Of a stretch of 64,000 bases of DNA, positions 13,593 through 23,185 are shown piece after piece. Numbering within the stretch: position 1 is the first letter of the stretch; the number at the start of each line of letters is the position of its first letter. A program made the translations under genes and the position numbers. The stretch lies in assembly GCA_963732655.1 (NCBI GenBank), contig CAVTAI010000017.1, positions 930,001 through 994,000 of the forward strand, read 5' to 3'. The DNA is from CAVTWS01 sp963732655 (GTDB lineage Bacteria > Actinomycetota > Acidimicrobiia > Acidimicrobiales > SHLQ01). The notes below the pieces were generated by a model that was not told the origin of the DNA, did not search any database, and saw only the letters and a program-made list of their open reading frames with translations.

Positions 13593-15029
13593 ATGAGAAG
13601 GACTCCATTCCTCACGCTGGCGCTGAGCCTGGCGTTGGTCGCCGCGGCATGCGGTGACGACGATGACACCGAGACGTCGGAACAGCCGGTCACCGAGACC
13701 ACGTTGGGAACCGAGACCTCGCTCGCGCCGACGGACGATCCGACGACGACCGTCGCCCCGGGTGGTGACTCGGAGACGACGACGACGACGGTGTTGCCGA
13801 CCGACCTCCCGCTGACGGACTCGTTCCGGGGCGTCACGGCCGAGACCATCAAGATCGGCGTCGCCATGCTCGATTTCCAGCAGCTGTACGACAACGGGTT
13901 CATCGATCGGCCGTTCGGAGACCTGGAGCTCGCCTACCAGGCCGCCATCGACGAGGTGAACGACAACGGAGGCGTCCTCGGCCGCCAGATCGAAGCCGTC
14001 TACGACCTCTACTTCCCGGTCGGCGACACCGAGGGTCTCGACACCTGCATCCAGTTCACCGAGGACGAGGAGGTGTTCGCCGTGCTCGGCGTGATCCCCG
14101 GTTTCTTGACGACGATCATCGACTGCATCACCCGTGATCACGAGACCGTTCACATCGGCTTCGAGTTGAACCAAGCCTCGATCGAGGCGGCAGGCGGCCT
14201 GCTGGTCACGCCCGGGATCACGGCAGACCGTCGGCTCGATGGATTGCTCGCGCTCCTCGAGCAGACGGGCGACCTCGACGGCTCGACCGTGGCCGTGTTC
14301 GGTTCGCAGTCGGAACAGGACCGTATCGAGAACGCCGTGGTGCCGGCGCTCGAGGCGGCCGGCATCGAGGTGGCCGAGGTCGGGCTGGTCGACACGTCGA
14401 GCGCGGACCCGACACAGATCGACGCCGCGGCGGCGGTGGTCGCGGAACGGTTCCGATCGGCCGGGGTCGACACCATCGTCCTGGCCGGGCTGACCGCGCC
14501 CTCGCGCATCCCGCTCTTCTACCAAGCCTTCGGGGGCGAGGTGCAGTTCTACTCCGATGCTGCCGAAGCGCTCCTCGATCAGGCCCAGACCGCCGAGGAT
14601 CAAGCACCGTTCGAGGGCGCCATCAGCCTGGTCGGCCTGGGTGAGGACGACGGCGAGCAGTTCACCGAGGAGAACATGCAGACCTGCATCGCCAACTGGG
14701 AGGAGCGTCACCCCGATATCCCGGTGGTCGACCCTGCCCAGCTGGCCGAGGGCGAGCCGAACGTGTTCGGCGCCATCCGTGACGCGTGCAACCAGATCGC
14801 CACGCTGGTCGCCGGCGCCGCCGCGGCTGGCCCGGACCTCACGAACGATTCGTGGATCGAGGGCATCCAGTCTGTCGGCGAGATCGACCTCTACGCCATC
14901 CCGTTCGCGTCGTTCGGCCCGGACAAGTTCGACGCCGAGGACGGCTTCCGACTCGTGCAGTTCTCCTCCGCAGTCGGTGACAACGGTGGTTTCGAGAGCC
15001 TCACGGAGCTGCTCGACTCGACGCCCTGA
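13593..15029 (+). CDS. ABC transporter solute-binding lipoprotein (branched-chain amino acid/amide type)
   Basis: 478 aa. It starts at ATG 13593 with a short signal peptide ending in a lipobox (LALVAAAC, Cys near residue 20). An Asp/Thr-rich linker follows, then a Peripla_BP_6 fold: ITADRRLDGLLALLEQTGDL, TVAVFGSQSEQDRIENAV and VDTIVLAGLTAPSRIPLFYQ. It would be anchored outside the membrane and deliver substrate to the Liv-type permease encoded convergently at 15038-17853. The acidic linker is typical of lipoproteins in this group. The ligand is unknown: amino acids, amides, or carboxylates given the adjacent acyl-CoA dehydrogenases. Confidence 0.88.
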   Translation: MRRTPFLTLALSLALVAAACGDDDDTETSEQPVTETTLGTETSLAPTDDPTTTVAPGGDSETTTTTVLPTDLPLTDSFRGVTAETIKIGVAMLDFQQLYDNGFIDRPFGDLELAYQAAIDEVNDNGGVLGRQIEAVYDLYFPVGDTEGLDTCIQFTEDEEVFAVLGVIPGFLTTIIDCITRDHETVHIGFELNQASIEAAGGLLVTPGITADRRLDGLLALLEQTGDLDGSTVAVFGSQSEQDRIENAVVPALEAAGIEVAEVGLVDTSSADPTQIDAAAAVVAERFRSAGVDTIVLAGLTAPSRIPLFYQAFGGEVQFYSDAAEALLDQAQTAEDQAPFEGAISLVGLGEDDGEQFTEENMQTCIANWEERHPDIPVVDPAQLAEGEPNVFGAIRDACNQIATLVAGAAAAGPDLTNDSWIEGIQSVGEIDLYAIPFASFGPDKFDAEDGFRLVQFSSAVGDNGGFESLTELLDSTP

Positions 15030-15037
15030 TCTCGAGC

Positions 15038-15880
15038 TCAGCCGGACGTGGCCGCGATGTCACTGCGATCGATCGCCCGCTCGTCGGTCCCCAGATAGGA
15101 GGCGACGACACTCGGGTCGTTCCGCACCACGCCCGGCTCGCCCTGGGCGATCACGTGACCGGCCTCGAGGCAGACCACGTGATCGCTGATCGACATGATC
15201 AGCGGCATGTCGTGTTCGACGATGACGAGCGACGCATCGAGCTCCCCGCGCAGCTGAACGATGAGGGGTCCGAACGCCTCGGCCTCGCGTTGAGCGACAC
15301 CCGCCGTCGGCTCGTCCAGGCAGATGACCCGCGGGGCGACCGCCACTACGGCCGCCAGCTCGACGATGCGGCGGGTCCCCGTCGACAGCTCGGCGACGAA
15401 CCGATCGGCGTACCGCCCGAGGCCGAGGAAGTCGATGATCTCCGCGGCTTCGCGGCGCGACGAACGTTCGCGGCTCCGGGCGGACGGAAGGGCGAGAACG
15501 GTGCCGGGGAGCGTCGTGCGGCCACGCGCCTCGAGGGCGACCTGCACCGTCTCGCGAACCGTCAACTCGGGAAACAACGTGGCCGCTTGGAACGTCCGGC
15601 CCAACCCGCGGCGAGCGCGGGCCGAGGCGCTGAGCGACGACACGTCGCGGCCGAGGAGCTCCACCCGGCCCGTCGCCGGCACGAAACCACCGATCGCGTT
15701 GAGCAACGTCGACTTGCCGGCGCCGTTCGTCCCGATCAATCCCACGATCTGGCCCGGCCCGACCACGAGATCGATGGCATCGACGGCGATCAACCCGCCG
15801 AACCGCACGGTCACCGATCCGGTACGGAGCACGACCGGCGGGTTCGTCGCGTCCTCGGCGGAGCGGTCACGGCGGATCAT
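15038..15880 (-). CDS. livG: Branched-chain-type ABC transporter ATP-binding protein
   Basis: 280 aa. Walker A is GTNGAGKST near residue 50, the Q-loop is TFQAATLFPELTV, and Walker B is VICLDEPTAG. The switch histidine lies in VIVEHDM. The signature is LSTGTRR rather than LSGGQ, a substitution common in LivG proteins. It overlaps the LivM stop by 14 bp and is the last gene of the operon, ending 8 bp from the convergent binding-protein gene. It powers transport together with the LivF-like domain of the 17850-20054 fusion. Confidence 0.92.
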   Translation of the reverse strand: MIRRDRSAEDATNPPVVLRTGSVTVRFGGLIAVDAIDLVVGPGQIVGLIGTNGAGKSTLLNAIGGFVPATGRVELLGRDVSSLSASARARRGLGRTFQAATLFPELTVRETVQVALEARGRTTLPGTVLALPSARSRERSSRREAAEIIDFLGLGRYADRFVAELSTGTRRIVELAAVVAVAPRVICLDEPTAGVAQREAEAFGPLIVQLRGELDASLVIVEHDMPLIMSISDHVVCLEAGHVIAQGEPGVVRNDPSVVASYLGTDERAIDRSDIAATSG

Positions 15881-17120
15881 GCCTGCGCGCGACCATCGAC
15901 TGCTTGGCGCCGGTCGCCGGTCGCCGAGCCATGACGCGCCGGAACACGGCTTGCCGGATGGTCTGACCGATCTGCACGAACCCGCCCGGGAGGTAGAGCA
16001 GCAGGATCAACAGGCCGAGACTCGATGTGAACAGGGGTACGAGCTCGTTGTCCGGGAAGAAGTACGGCAGACCGATCACCCACACGGCCCCGATGATCGG
16101 TCCGGCCAACGTGCCCAAACCACCGATCACGGTCATGGCCACGAGGCGCAACGAGTCTCCCGGGAGGAAGAAGCGCTCCGACAGCGGGACCTGGGCCGCG
16201 ACACCGCCGAGCAGGCCACCGCCGAGTCCGGCCACGAACCCGGCGAGGGTGAAGGTGAGCAACTTGGTCCGGATGGGTTCGACCGTCATGGCGGCCGCGC
16301 CGCTCTCGTTCTCCCGCACGGCGATGACGCTGCGCCCGATCCCGGATCGGCGAACGCGAGCCGCCAACACCGTGACCAGCACGAGCACGGCCAGGCAGAA
16401 CCAGTAGTAGGTGCGTTGCCGAGTGTCCAGATCGATCGGCCCGAGGTGGCCCCGTTCGAACGGTACGGATGACGTCTCGCTCCCGGAGAGGAAGGGGCGG
16501 CGGAATACGTACTGCGAGGCTGCGACAGAAAAGGCCAACGTGCTCACCGAAAGCAGCAGGCCCCGCACCCGCAGAGCTCCGAGGCCGATCACGAATGCGG
16601 CACCGGCCGCGCTCGCCGCCCCCAGGAGCAAGCACACGACGAACGGCCAGCCGACCCCGTTCCGGAACGACGCCGCGGAGAAGGCACCCAACCCGGCGAA
16701 CCCCATCTGGGCGAGGGACAGCTGGCCGGCCCACCCGGTGAGCATCGTCACCGACATGGCGCACACCGCGAACGCCAGCACCGTGGAGTAGTTGAAATGG
16801 CGGCTCGGCTCGGTGAACACCAGCGGCAAGATCACCGCGACGACCAACGCGATGCCCGCCACCAGACGGGGGAGCCGCCCCGCCCACCATGTCGTCCGGA
16901 GCGCCTCGGGCACGGCCTCGGTGCGGGGTGCGAACGTGAAGCTTTCACCACCGATGTCCGCTCGACGGGCGACGATCGCCACCGCGACGAGCACCACCAC
17001 GAACATCACGAACTCCGACAGGCCCAGCTCGGTCGGACGGTTGAAGCGGATCACCGCCTCGGCGACGCCGATGGCCAGGCCGGCCGCCACCGCTCGTGGG
17101 AACGACGTCATCCGCGCCAC
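15867..17120 (-). CDS. livM: Branched-chain-type ABC permease LivM (carrying the displaced LivH tail)
   Basis: 417 aa from GTG 17120. Residues 4-52 (MTSFPRAVAAGLAIGVAEAV...) are really the last two membrane segments of LivH, displaced into this frame. LivM proper begins around residue 80, with NYSTVLAFAVCAMSVTMLTG, GFAGLGAFSAA, the EAA-like loop IRTKLLTFTLAGFVAGLGGG and GGLGTLAGPIIGAV. It has about ten hydrophobic segments. In several actinobacteria LivH and LivM are one fused polypeptide. Here a 1-2 nt change near 17115 splits the reading frame. Confidence 0.88.
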   Translation of the reverse strand: MARMTSFPRAVAAGLAIGVAEAVIRFNRPTELGLSEFVMFVVVLVAVAIVARRADIGGESFTFAPRTEAVPEALRTTWWAGRLPRLVAGIALVVAVILPLVFTEPSRHFNYSTVLAFAVCAMSVTMLTGWAGQLSLAQMGFAGLGAFSAASFRNGVGWPFVVCLLLGAASAAGAAFVIGLGALRVRGLLLSVSTLAFSVAASQYVFRRPFLSGSETSSVPFERGHLGPIDLDTRQRTYYWFCLAVLVLVTVLAARVRRSGIGRSVIAVRENESGAAAMTVEPIRTKLLTFTLAGFVAGLGGGLLGGVAAQVPLSERFFLPGDSLRLVAMTVIGGLGTLAGPIIGAVWVIGLPYFFPDNELVPLFTSSLGLLILLLYLPGGFVQIGQTIRQAVFRRVMARRPATGAKQSMVARRHDPP

Positions 17121-17853
17121 CGAGCGCGGCGGTGAGCGCCCGGAGCAGCGTGCCCGGGCCGGCCGACACTTGGCCCTGATCCAAACCCGCGGTGCTCGTG
17201 CCGAGCGACAGGAGCAGGATCGACGATGTCGTCGCCAGCAGACCGGCGATCACCCATATACCCGTCCCGGTCGCTTTCGGGCTGACGCCCGACAACCGGG
17301 CCAGGTCGGCGTTGCTGGCCACAGCCTGCACGTGGCGGCCGAAACGCGTGCGGTTCATCGTCCAACCCAGCGCCGCCGCGAGGCAGGGCACGGTGGCGAG
17401 CACGACCAGCTGCGGGCCGGTGACGACGATGTCGAGGAACGGTTCCCAGCGGCCGGACAGGGCGGTGGGGAACGGCTTGGACACCCCGCCATCGACCTCC
17501 GGATAGGCGAACGCAATGGCCTGACCCAGCTGAGCGACCCCGACCGTGGCCACCAAGACGATGACTCGGGGCGCGTTGGACAACCGCCGGATCACGGCCA
17601 TCTCGATGATCGCACCCCACGCCGCCCCCACCACCAGGGCGGTCGGGAGGGCCACCCAGTAGGGCCAGCCGTAGTTGAGCACGCAGAGGACGAACAGGAA
17701 GCTGGCCGGCAATCCGAGATCGGCCACGGCGAAGTTGATGACCCGCGTCGACCGGTAGACGAGTATCAGTCCGAGGGCCAGCAGGCCGGTCACGAGTCCG
17801 TTGACGGCGCCCGCCCACACCAGGTTCCAGGTGATCCAGGTGGCGACGATCAT
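16945..17853 (-). CDS. livH: Branched-chain-type ABC permease LivH (frameshifted at its 3' end)
   Basis: The ATG at 17853 overlaps the stop of the MFS-LivF gene (ATGA). Residues 1 to about 246 are LivH: VNGLVTGLLALGLILVYRST, INFAVADLG, and the loop MNRTRFGRHVQAVASN. After LLRALTAALGG (about 17115) the frame becomes Arg/Gly-rich nonsense to 16945, while the expected last membrane segments continue in the LivM frame. The natural product is therefore either a LivH-LivM fusion or a LivH ending near there. The break is a 1-2 nt indel, either real or an assembly error. Confidence 0.8.
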   Translation of the reverse strand: MIVATWITWNLVWAGAVNGLVTGLLALGLILVYRSTRVINFAVADLGLPASFLFVLCVLNYGWPYWVALPTALVVGAAWGAIIEMAVIRRLSNAPRVIVLVATVGVAQLGQAIAFAYPEVDGGVSKPFPTALSGRWEPFLDIVVTGPQLVVLATVPCLAAALGWTMNRTRFGRHVQAVASNADLARLSGVSPKATGTGIWVIAGLLATTSSILLLSLGTSTAGLDQGQVSAGPGTLLRALTAALGGADDVVPTSGGGRPGHRRRRGGDPLQPSDRAGPVGVRDVRGGARRGGDRRPSSGHRW

Positions 17854-20054
17854 CCGCCCTCGGTTCCGAAGAAGACGGCCCGGGCGAGGTCCTGACGTTG
17901 GTGCAACTCTGTCGCGGACCCCTCGAACCGGACCTGGCCCTTCTCGAGGAACACGGCGCGTTCGGCGATGGCCAGGGCCACGTTCAGGGACTGCTCGACG
18001 ATGATCATGGTCGTCCCGGCGTCCGACAGCCGGTCGAGCACCCCCAGGAGCTCCTGCACAATCACCGGGGCCAAACCCAGGGACAGCTCGTCGATGATCA
18101 GGAGCTCAGGGTCGTGTTGGAGCACCCGGGCCAGCGCCAGCATCTGCTGCTGGCCGCCCGAGAGCGACCCCGCGGGCTGATCGAGGCGCGAGGCCAGACC
18201 TGGGAACAGGCCGAGCGACCGCTCGATTGCCGCCGTCACCTCGGATCGGGGGCGCCCGCGCCGGTCAGCGCCGACGATGAGGTTCTGCTCCACGGACAGC
18301 GCCGGGAACACGCCCTTCCCTCCGGGGAGTTGGCGGATCCCCATCGCCGTGCGTTGCTCGGGCGACGAGTACGTGATGGTGCGGCCGTCGAACCTCACCA
18401 CCCCTCGCTCCGGAACGGCCAATCCGCTGATCACCCGCAAGAGGGTCGACTTGCCGGCCCCGTTGGTGCCGAGAAGGGCGAGGGTCTCGCCCCGGCGAAC
18501 CTCGAGATCGATGTCGAACAGCACCTGCACCGACCCGTACGAGAAATCGATGTTGGCCAGCTGCAGCAAGGGACGTTCCGATGGCGTCGCCCGTCGACGG
18601 TTCTGCTCGTCCTGCTCTTCGAGCAGCTCCTCGACGACGAGCGACAGATCGTTGCGGATGAACCGGGCACCGTTCATGAGGATGAGCCCGCCGACGAGCG
18701 TCGATGGCACGCCGATGGCGATCACCGCCGTACGCGGCCCCCAGGCCTCGACGAACAACGACGACAGCAGCGCCCCGCCGATCCCGCCGAAGCAGAAGAT
18801 GAACAACGTCGAGTAGGCGGCGCCGAGGCCCCGCAACCGGTACGGCACCACCGCCTGCAGCACCGGGCGCACCATGGCGAAGGCGCTGTAGGTGAGGACG
18901 AGCGACGGCACCCACAAGATGACGAAGAGGGCCACGTTCGGCATCACGAACTGGATGGGCGTGAACACTGCGGTCGGCAGCAGGAACGCCCCGATCAAGG
19001 CCAGGGCCCGAGCCGGGTCTCGGCGGTACAGCTCGTCGAATCGCCGGCCGACGAAGGGCAGCGCGGCGACGGTGACGATGCCGCCGGCGCTCTCGGCCAT
19101 GCCGCGTTCGAGGGCGCTGAGGCCGAACTCGTCCTCCAGATACAGGTTGGCCAGCACCCCGTTGCTGAACAGGCTGAACCCCATGGCGGAGAAGGCGACC
19201 ATGACCTGACGGATCGTGCGGATGCGGTGCAGCCGGGCGAACGCGGCCTCCATGGTGATGGGGGCCGGATCGACCTCGTCGAGCGATTCGCCCAACACGT
19301 CCTGTTGTTCCCACTGGCCCCGGGGCGGCTCTCTCAAGCGGAAGACGAAGAAGCCGAGGACCGCGACCGGGATCGACAACGTGACGTAGGTCCAGCGCCA
19401 CCCTTCCGTCCCGCCGGCGGCGGCGGCGATGCCGGCCACGAGGACGGGACTGGCCACGCCGATCCCCCGGCCGACCATGTCGTTGAGCGCGGACATCCGG
19501 GCCCGAACGGGGATGGGGTACGTGTCGGCGAGCAGTGAACCGTGGACCGGGATGGTGTTCGCCTTGGCGATGCCGGCGAAGAACCGGGCCCAGAACAGCA
19601 TGAACGCGTTGACCGCCAAGCCGCACAAGGCGAGGAAGACGCCGAAGGCCACGCTGGCGACGCCGACGAGCGGCACTCGCCGCACACGGTCCGCGAGCCA
19701 GCCCATCGGCACCGCGCCCAGAACGAAGAACATGTTGGCGGCGGTGGCGATGAACACGATCGCGCCGTCACTGATCCCGAACGTGTCACGGATGTCAGGC
19801 GCCAGCACCGACAGCGTGGCCTCGGCCAGTTCGTCGAGGCTGTTCAGCGCGGTGAGGAGGATGAACATCGTCGCTCCGCCAGTCGTCAGGCCTTCGCGCA
19901 ACGACATGGGGGCTGACCCGACACCCGGCAACAGCTCATCGGGAAAGACCACCCGCGTTCGCGCCGCGGACTGCTTGACCTGCCGGGCTTCCTCGCCCGC
20001 CAGGACCGTGGCCGCCAGGTCCGTGAACCCAGCCCCAGAACCCCCCGGTTCCAT
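17850..20054 (-). CDS. MFS transporter fused to LivF-type ATP-binding domain
   Basis: 734 aa. Residues ~65-485 form a 12-segment major facilitator domain (FVLGAVPMGWLADRVRRVPL is the MFS loop 2-3 motif). After a charged linker (EELLEEQDEQNRRR), residues ~505-734 are a complete ABC ATPase: Walker A GTNGAGKST, Q-loop, signature LSGGQQQ, Walker B LLIIDELSLGLAP and switch H-loop VEQS in place of H. LivF is normally a free subunit. It is transcribed first in the operon before LivH, LivM and LivG, so it presumably supplies the second ATPase of that transporter, tethered to an MFS permease. The role of the MFS half is unknown. Confidence 0.9.
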   Translation of the reverse strand: MEPGGSGAGFTDLAATVLAGEEARQVKQSAARTRVVFPDELLPGVGSAPMSLREGLTTGGATMFILLTALNSLDELAEATLSVLAPDIRDTFGISDGAIVFIATAANMFFVLGAVPMGWLADRVRRVPLVGVASVAFGVFLALCGLAVNAFMLFWARFFAGIAKANTIPVHGSLLADTYPIPVRARMSALNDMVGRGIGVASPVLVAGIAAAAGGTEGWRWTYVTLSIPVAVLGFFVFRLREPPRGQWEQQDVLGESLDEVDPAPITMEAAFARLHRIRTIRQVMVAFSAMGFSLFSNGVLANLYLEDEFGLSALERGMAESAGGIVTVAALPFVGRRFDELYRRDPARALALIGAFLLPTAVFTPIQFVMPNVALFVILWVPSLVLTYSAFAMVRPVLQAVVPYRLRGLGAAYSTLFIFCFGGIGGALLSSLFVEAWGPRTAVIAIGVPSTLVGGLILMNGARFIRNDLSLVVEELLEEQDEQNRRRATPSERPLLQLANIDFSYGSVQVLFDIDLEVRRGETLALLGTNGAGKSTLLRVISGLAVPERGVVRFDGRTITYSSPEQRTAMGIRQLPGGKGVFPALSVEQNLIVGADRRGRPRSEVTAAIERSLGLFPGLASRLDQPAGSLSGGQQQMLALARVLQHDPELLIIDELSLGLAPVIVQELLGVLDRLSDAGTTMIIVEQSLNVALAIAERAVFLEKGQVRFEGSATELHQRQDLARAVFFGTEGG

Positions 20055-20120
20055 GGGTGGGACGCTAGCGCCGCACCGATCAGCAGGCGAACGAGACCAA
20101 ACTCCAGAAGATCGGGTTCG

Positions 20121-20402
20121 TCAGAGAACGTCGCGGAGGCCGCGGCGCGAACGAATGAGCCGGGTGCTGACGAGGCCGACGATGCCGGGCGTGATCAGCA
20201 GGTCTGGAGCGCTGGTGACCAGCAGCAGAATCACGACGAGCGCACCCACCATGACCGCGTTCAGCGACACTGCGGGACGATGCTGGTGACGAGGTGCCAG
20301 AGCGGCCACGGCACGGTAGTTGTCCGGTCGGCGGCGGGCTGGGGTGGTCGACCGCAGCACGGAGATGCGGTCGATGTCGATGGTGCTCTGTACTGCCGCC
20401 AT
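20121..20402 (-). CDS. Small membrane protein, unknown
   Basis: 93 aa from ATG 20402 with GGAAAG upstream; the longer frame to 20675 is not supported. One strong hydrophobic segment (AVMVGALVVILLLVTSA) lies in the middle, followed by a basic tail (STRLIRSRRGLRDVL). I do not recognise the family. It lies 66 bp upstream of the MFS-LivF gene on the same strand and could be the first gene of that operon. Confidence 0.5.
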   Translation of the reverse strand: MAAVQSTIDIDRISVLRSTTPARRRPDNYRAVAALAPRHQHRPAVSLNAVMVGALVVILLLVTSAPDLLITPGIVGLVSTRLIRSRRGLRDVL

Positions 20403-20658
20403 GGCTGTTCTTTCCAGGTCGTCGCGTTTGCGGGGTCGTCTTTGATCTGACTCAAGAGTCGACGTTGCGGTGCATTTGCTCAATGGGCCGTTCGATTCTT
20501 GGTGGCGGGTCCTTTCGGGGCGCGGTACTGGGACTGTCGCCCCCGTCGCATGGGCCGGTCGGACCGCGGCGATCCGTGGCCGATCGCTCGCGTGCTGGTA
20601 GGACGACGTGGCACGATGGCGAGCCGGCGTTGCCGTCGGCCCGATCGAAGGAGACCCA

Positions 20659-21766
20659 ATGGAGCTCGGGATCATCGGCGCCGGCCGGATGGGGGCGAAC
20701 CTGGCTCGGCGACTGGCACGCGCCGGTCACCGCCCGGTCGTCACCGACGTCGACCCGGCGGCTCTCGAGCCGTTGGCCGCCGACGGGATCGACACTGCCG
20801 CGTCGGTCGAGGAGCTTGTGGAGACCCTGTCCGCACCCCGAGCGGTGTGGGTCATGGTCCCCGCCGCGGTGGTCGATCGAGTGGTCGGCGGTCTGGTTCC
20901 GCGCCTCAGCGCCGGCGACATCGTGATCGACGGCGGGAACTCGAACTGGAACGACGACCTTCGCCGGGCGTCGTCTCTGGCCGAACTCGGCCTCCACTAC
21001 CTCGATGTCGGGACGAGTGGCGGGGTCCACGGGCTGGAACGGGGCTATTGCCTGATGATCGGCGGACCTGATGACCCGGTCCGTCATCTGGAGCCGATCT
21101 GGACGGCGCTGGCGCCGGGCGTCGAGGCCGCCGAGCGGACCCTCGATCGTGCCGGCGCGTTGGTGTCAGGCGAAGCCGGCTGGCTCCATTGCGGGCCGAG
21201 CGGTGCCGGCCACTTCGTCAAGATGGTGCACAACGGCATCGAGTACGGGCTGATGGCCGCCTTCGCCGAGGGTCTCAACGTGCTCGCCCACGCCGGTGCC
21301 GGCCGAGCCGATCACGCGCAGGACGCGGAAACCTCGCCGCTGCGCGATCCCGCGGCATATCAGTACGACTTCGACTTGGCTGCGGTCACCGAACTGTGGC
21401 GGACGCGGCAGCGTCGTCGGATCGTGGCTACTCGATCTGACCGCCAACGCCCTCGCCGAGGACTCCACCCTGGCGGCGTTCGGCGGCCAGGTCTCCGATT
21501 CCGGTGAGGGCCGCTGGACCCTGCAGGCGGGTATCGAGACCGGCGCCCCCACGCCGGTGCTGGCCGCGGCCGTCTACGAGCGCTTCAGCTCCCACGGCGA
21601 GGCCACCTTCGCCAACCAGGTCCTCTCCGCCATGCGGAAGCAGTTCGGCGGGCACGCCGAAAAGGGGCAGGGCGGCGGGCACGCCGAAAAGGGGCAGGGC
21701 GGCGGGCACGCCGAGAAGAGGCAGGGCGGCGGGCACGCCGAAAAGGGGCAGGGGGGTCGGTCGTGA
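20659..21766 (+). CDS. gnd: 6-phosphogluconate dehydrogenase, decarboxylating (frameshifted)
   Basis: It starts at ATG 20659 behind GAAGGAG. The N-terminal Rossmann motif is GIIGAGRMGANLARRL. Substrate and catalytic motifs are DGGNSNWNDDL and HFVKMVHNGIEYG. At about 21403 one extra base breaks the frame: VTELWR continues as RGSVVGSWLLDLTANALAED in the +1 frame (TGG CGG CGC GGC). The C-terminus FANQVLSAMRKQFGGHA is followed by a four-fold 9-residue repeat (21647-21754). The enzyme oxidises 6-phosphogluconate to ribulose-5-phosphate plus CO2, and this short class is often NAD-dependent. It is first in a gnd-zwf-pgl operon, and its stop overlaps the zwf GTG. Confidence 0.88.
21647..21754 (+). 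repeat. 27-bp tandem repeat, four copies, in the gnd 3' end
   Basis: Four contiguous 27-bp units encode GGHAEKGQG; the third differs at two bases. The normal end of this enzyme class is FGGHA(x)K, so the tail looks like an in-frame expansion of the original C-terminus. Confidence 0.95.
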
Positions 21767-23177
21767 ACCCGGTCGTGTCGCCGACCGCGGGTCGCACGGC
21801 CGATGCCGTCATCCTCTTCGGGGCCACCGGGGACCTGGCCGCCAAGAAGCTCTACCCGGCGTTGTTCGGCCTGCACCGAACCGGTGAGCTGGTGGGCCCG
21901 ATCGTCGGCGTGGCGACGTTCGGAGATTCCCGAGGGACTGGCGGCCAAAGCCGAGGCGTCCATCCGCGCCGCGCTCGGCGCGTCGGTCGACGCCGACGAG
22001 GTCGCATCGTTCACCCAGCACCTTCACTACGTGGCGGGTGACTTCACCGAGCCGGCCACGTACGAGGCCATCCGGGCCATCGTCGGGCCCGAACGACTGC
22101 CCTTGGCGTTCCTCGCCATTCCGCCCGCCGCCTTCGACGACGTCACGGCCCAACTTGCCGCCGCCGGGTTCAATCGGCCCGGTCGTCGTGATCGTGGAGA
22201 AGCCGTTCGGCGAGGACCTGGCCAGCGCCCGGGAGCTCAACGAGGTGCTGCTCACGCACTATCCCGAGGACGCCATCTACCGGATCGATCACTTCCTCGG
22301 GAAGGAGCCGGTCCAGAACGTGCTCATCATGCGCTTTGCGAACAGCGTGTTCGAGCCGCTGTGGAACCGGAACCACGTCGACCGGATCCAGATCGTGATG
22401 GCCGAGGACTTCGGGGTCGAAGGTCGAGGGGCGTTCTACGACAAGGTTGGGGCGATCCGCGACGTATTGCAGAACCACCTGCTGCAATTGGCGTGCCTGC
22501 TGGCCATGGAACCGCCGGCGAACCGAGATCCCCAGTCCCTGCGCGACGAGGTCGTCAAGGTCCTTCGTTCGGTCCGCACCATCGGCCCCGACGACGTCGT
22601 TCGTGGGCAATACGTCGGGTACCGCGACGTTCCCGGCGTCGCCCCGGATTCCGACACCGAGACCTTCTTCGCCGTGCGCCTGTGCATCGACTCGTGGCGG
22701 TGGGCTGACGTGCCCTTCGTGATCCGCGCCGGCAAGATGATGGCCAAGACGGTCACCGAGGCGGTCGTGGAGTTCGCCGCGCCGCCCCGATTGATGTTCT
22801 CGGACCGCACCGATCGTGCGCCGCACGCCAACCATCTCCGGTTCCGCATCAAACCCGACGACACCGTCTCGCTGTACTTGCAGACCAAGGTGCCCGGCGA
22901 CGCGTTGATCGGGGCGGGTGTCGATCTGGAGGTTTCCGCCTCCGGTGAGCTGGGACCGGCTGCCGAGGCCTACGAGCGACTGATCGGCGACGCCCTCGTC
23001 GGCGATCCCCGGTTGTTCGCCCGGGAGGATGCGGTCGAAGAGGCATGGCGCATCGTCGACGACGTCCTCACCCGCCCCAATCCGGTCGTGCTCTACGAGC
23101 CCGGCACCTGGGGGCCATCGGAGGCCGACGCCCTCTTCGGTGTCGAGCCGTGGCGCCGATCGCGACGGCGCGGCTGA
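21763..23177 (+). CDS. zwf: Glucose-6-phosphate dehydrogenase (two frameshifts)
   Basis: The GTG at 21763 overlaps the gnd stop. The nucleotide-binding motif AVILFGATGDLAAKKLYPAL is intact. Near 21918 the frame shifts (GVA... to SEIPEGLAAKAEAS), and near 22172 it shifts again (FN... to PVVVIVEKPFGEDLASA). The rest is clean to 23177, with the active-site peptide RIDHFLGKEPVQN, FANSVFEPLWNRNHVD and GAIRDVLQNHLLQLACLLAM. It makes 6-phosphogluconolactone and NAD(P)H. The whole catalytic set is present when the frames are joined, so the shifts look like sequence errors rather than decay. Confidence 0.88.
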
Positions 23178-23185
23178 GGCGAGCG

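Noticed and set aside
21647..21754. Possible CRISPR array
   Set aside because: The 27-bp units are contiguous without spacers and encode an in-frame peptide repeat at the end of gnd.
17100..22200. Programmed frameshifting in livH/livM, gnd and zwf
   Set aside because: No slippery heptamer or clear stimulatory structure is visible at the breaks, and several unrelated genes show the same type of break. Indel errors or simple mutations are likelier.
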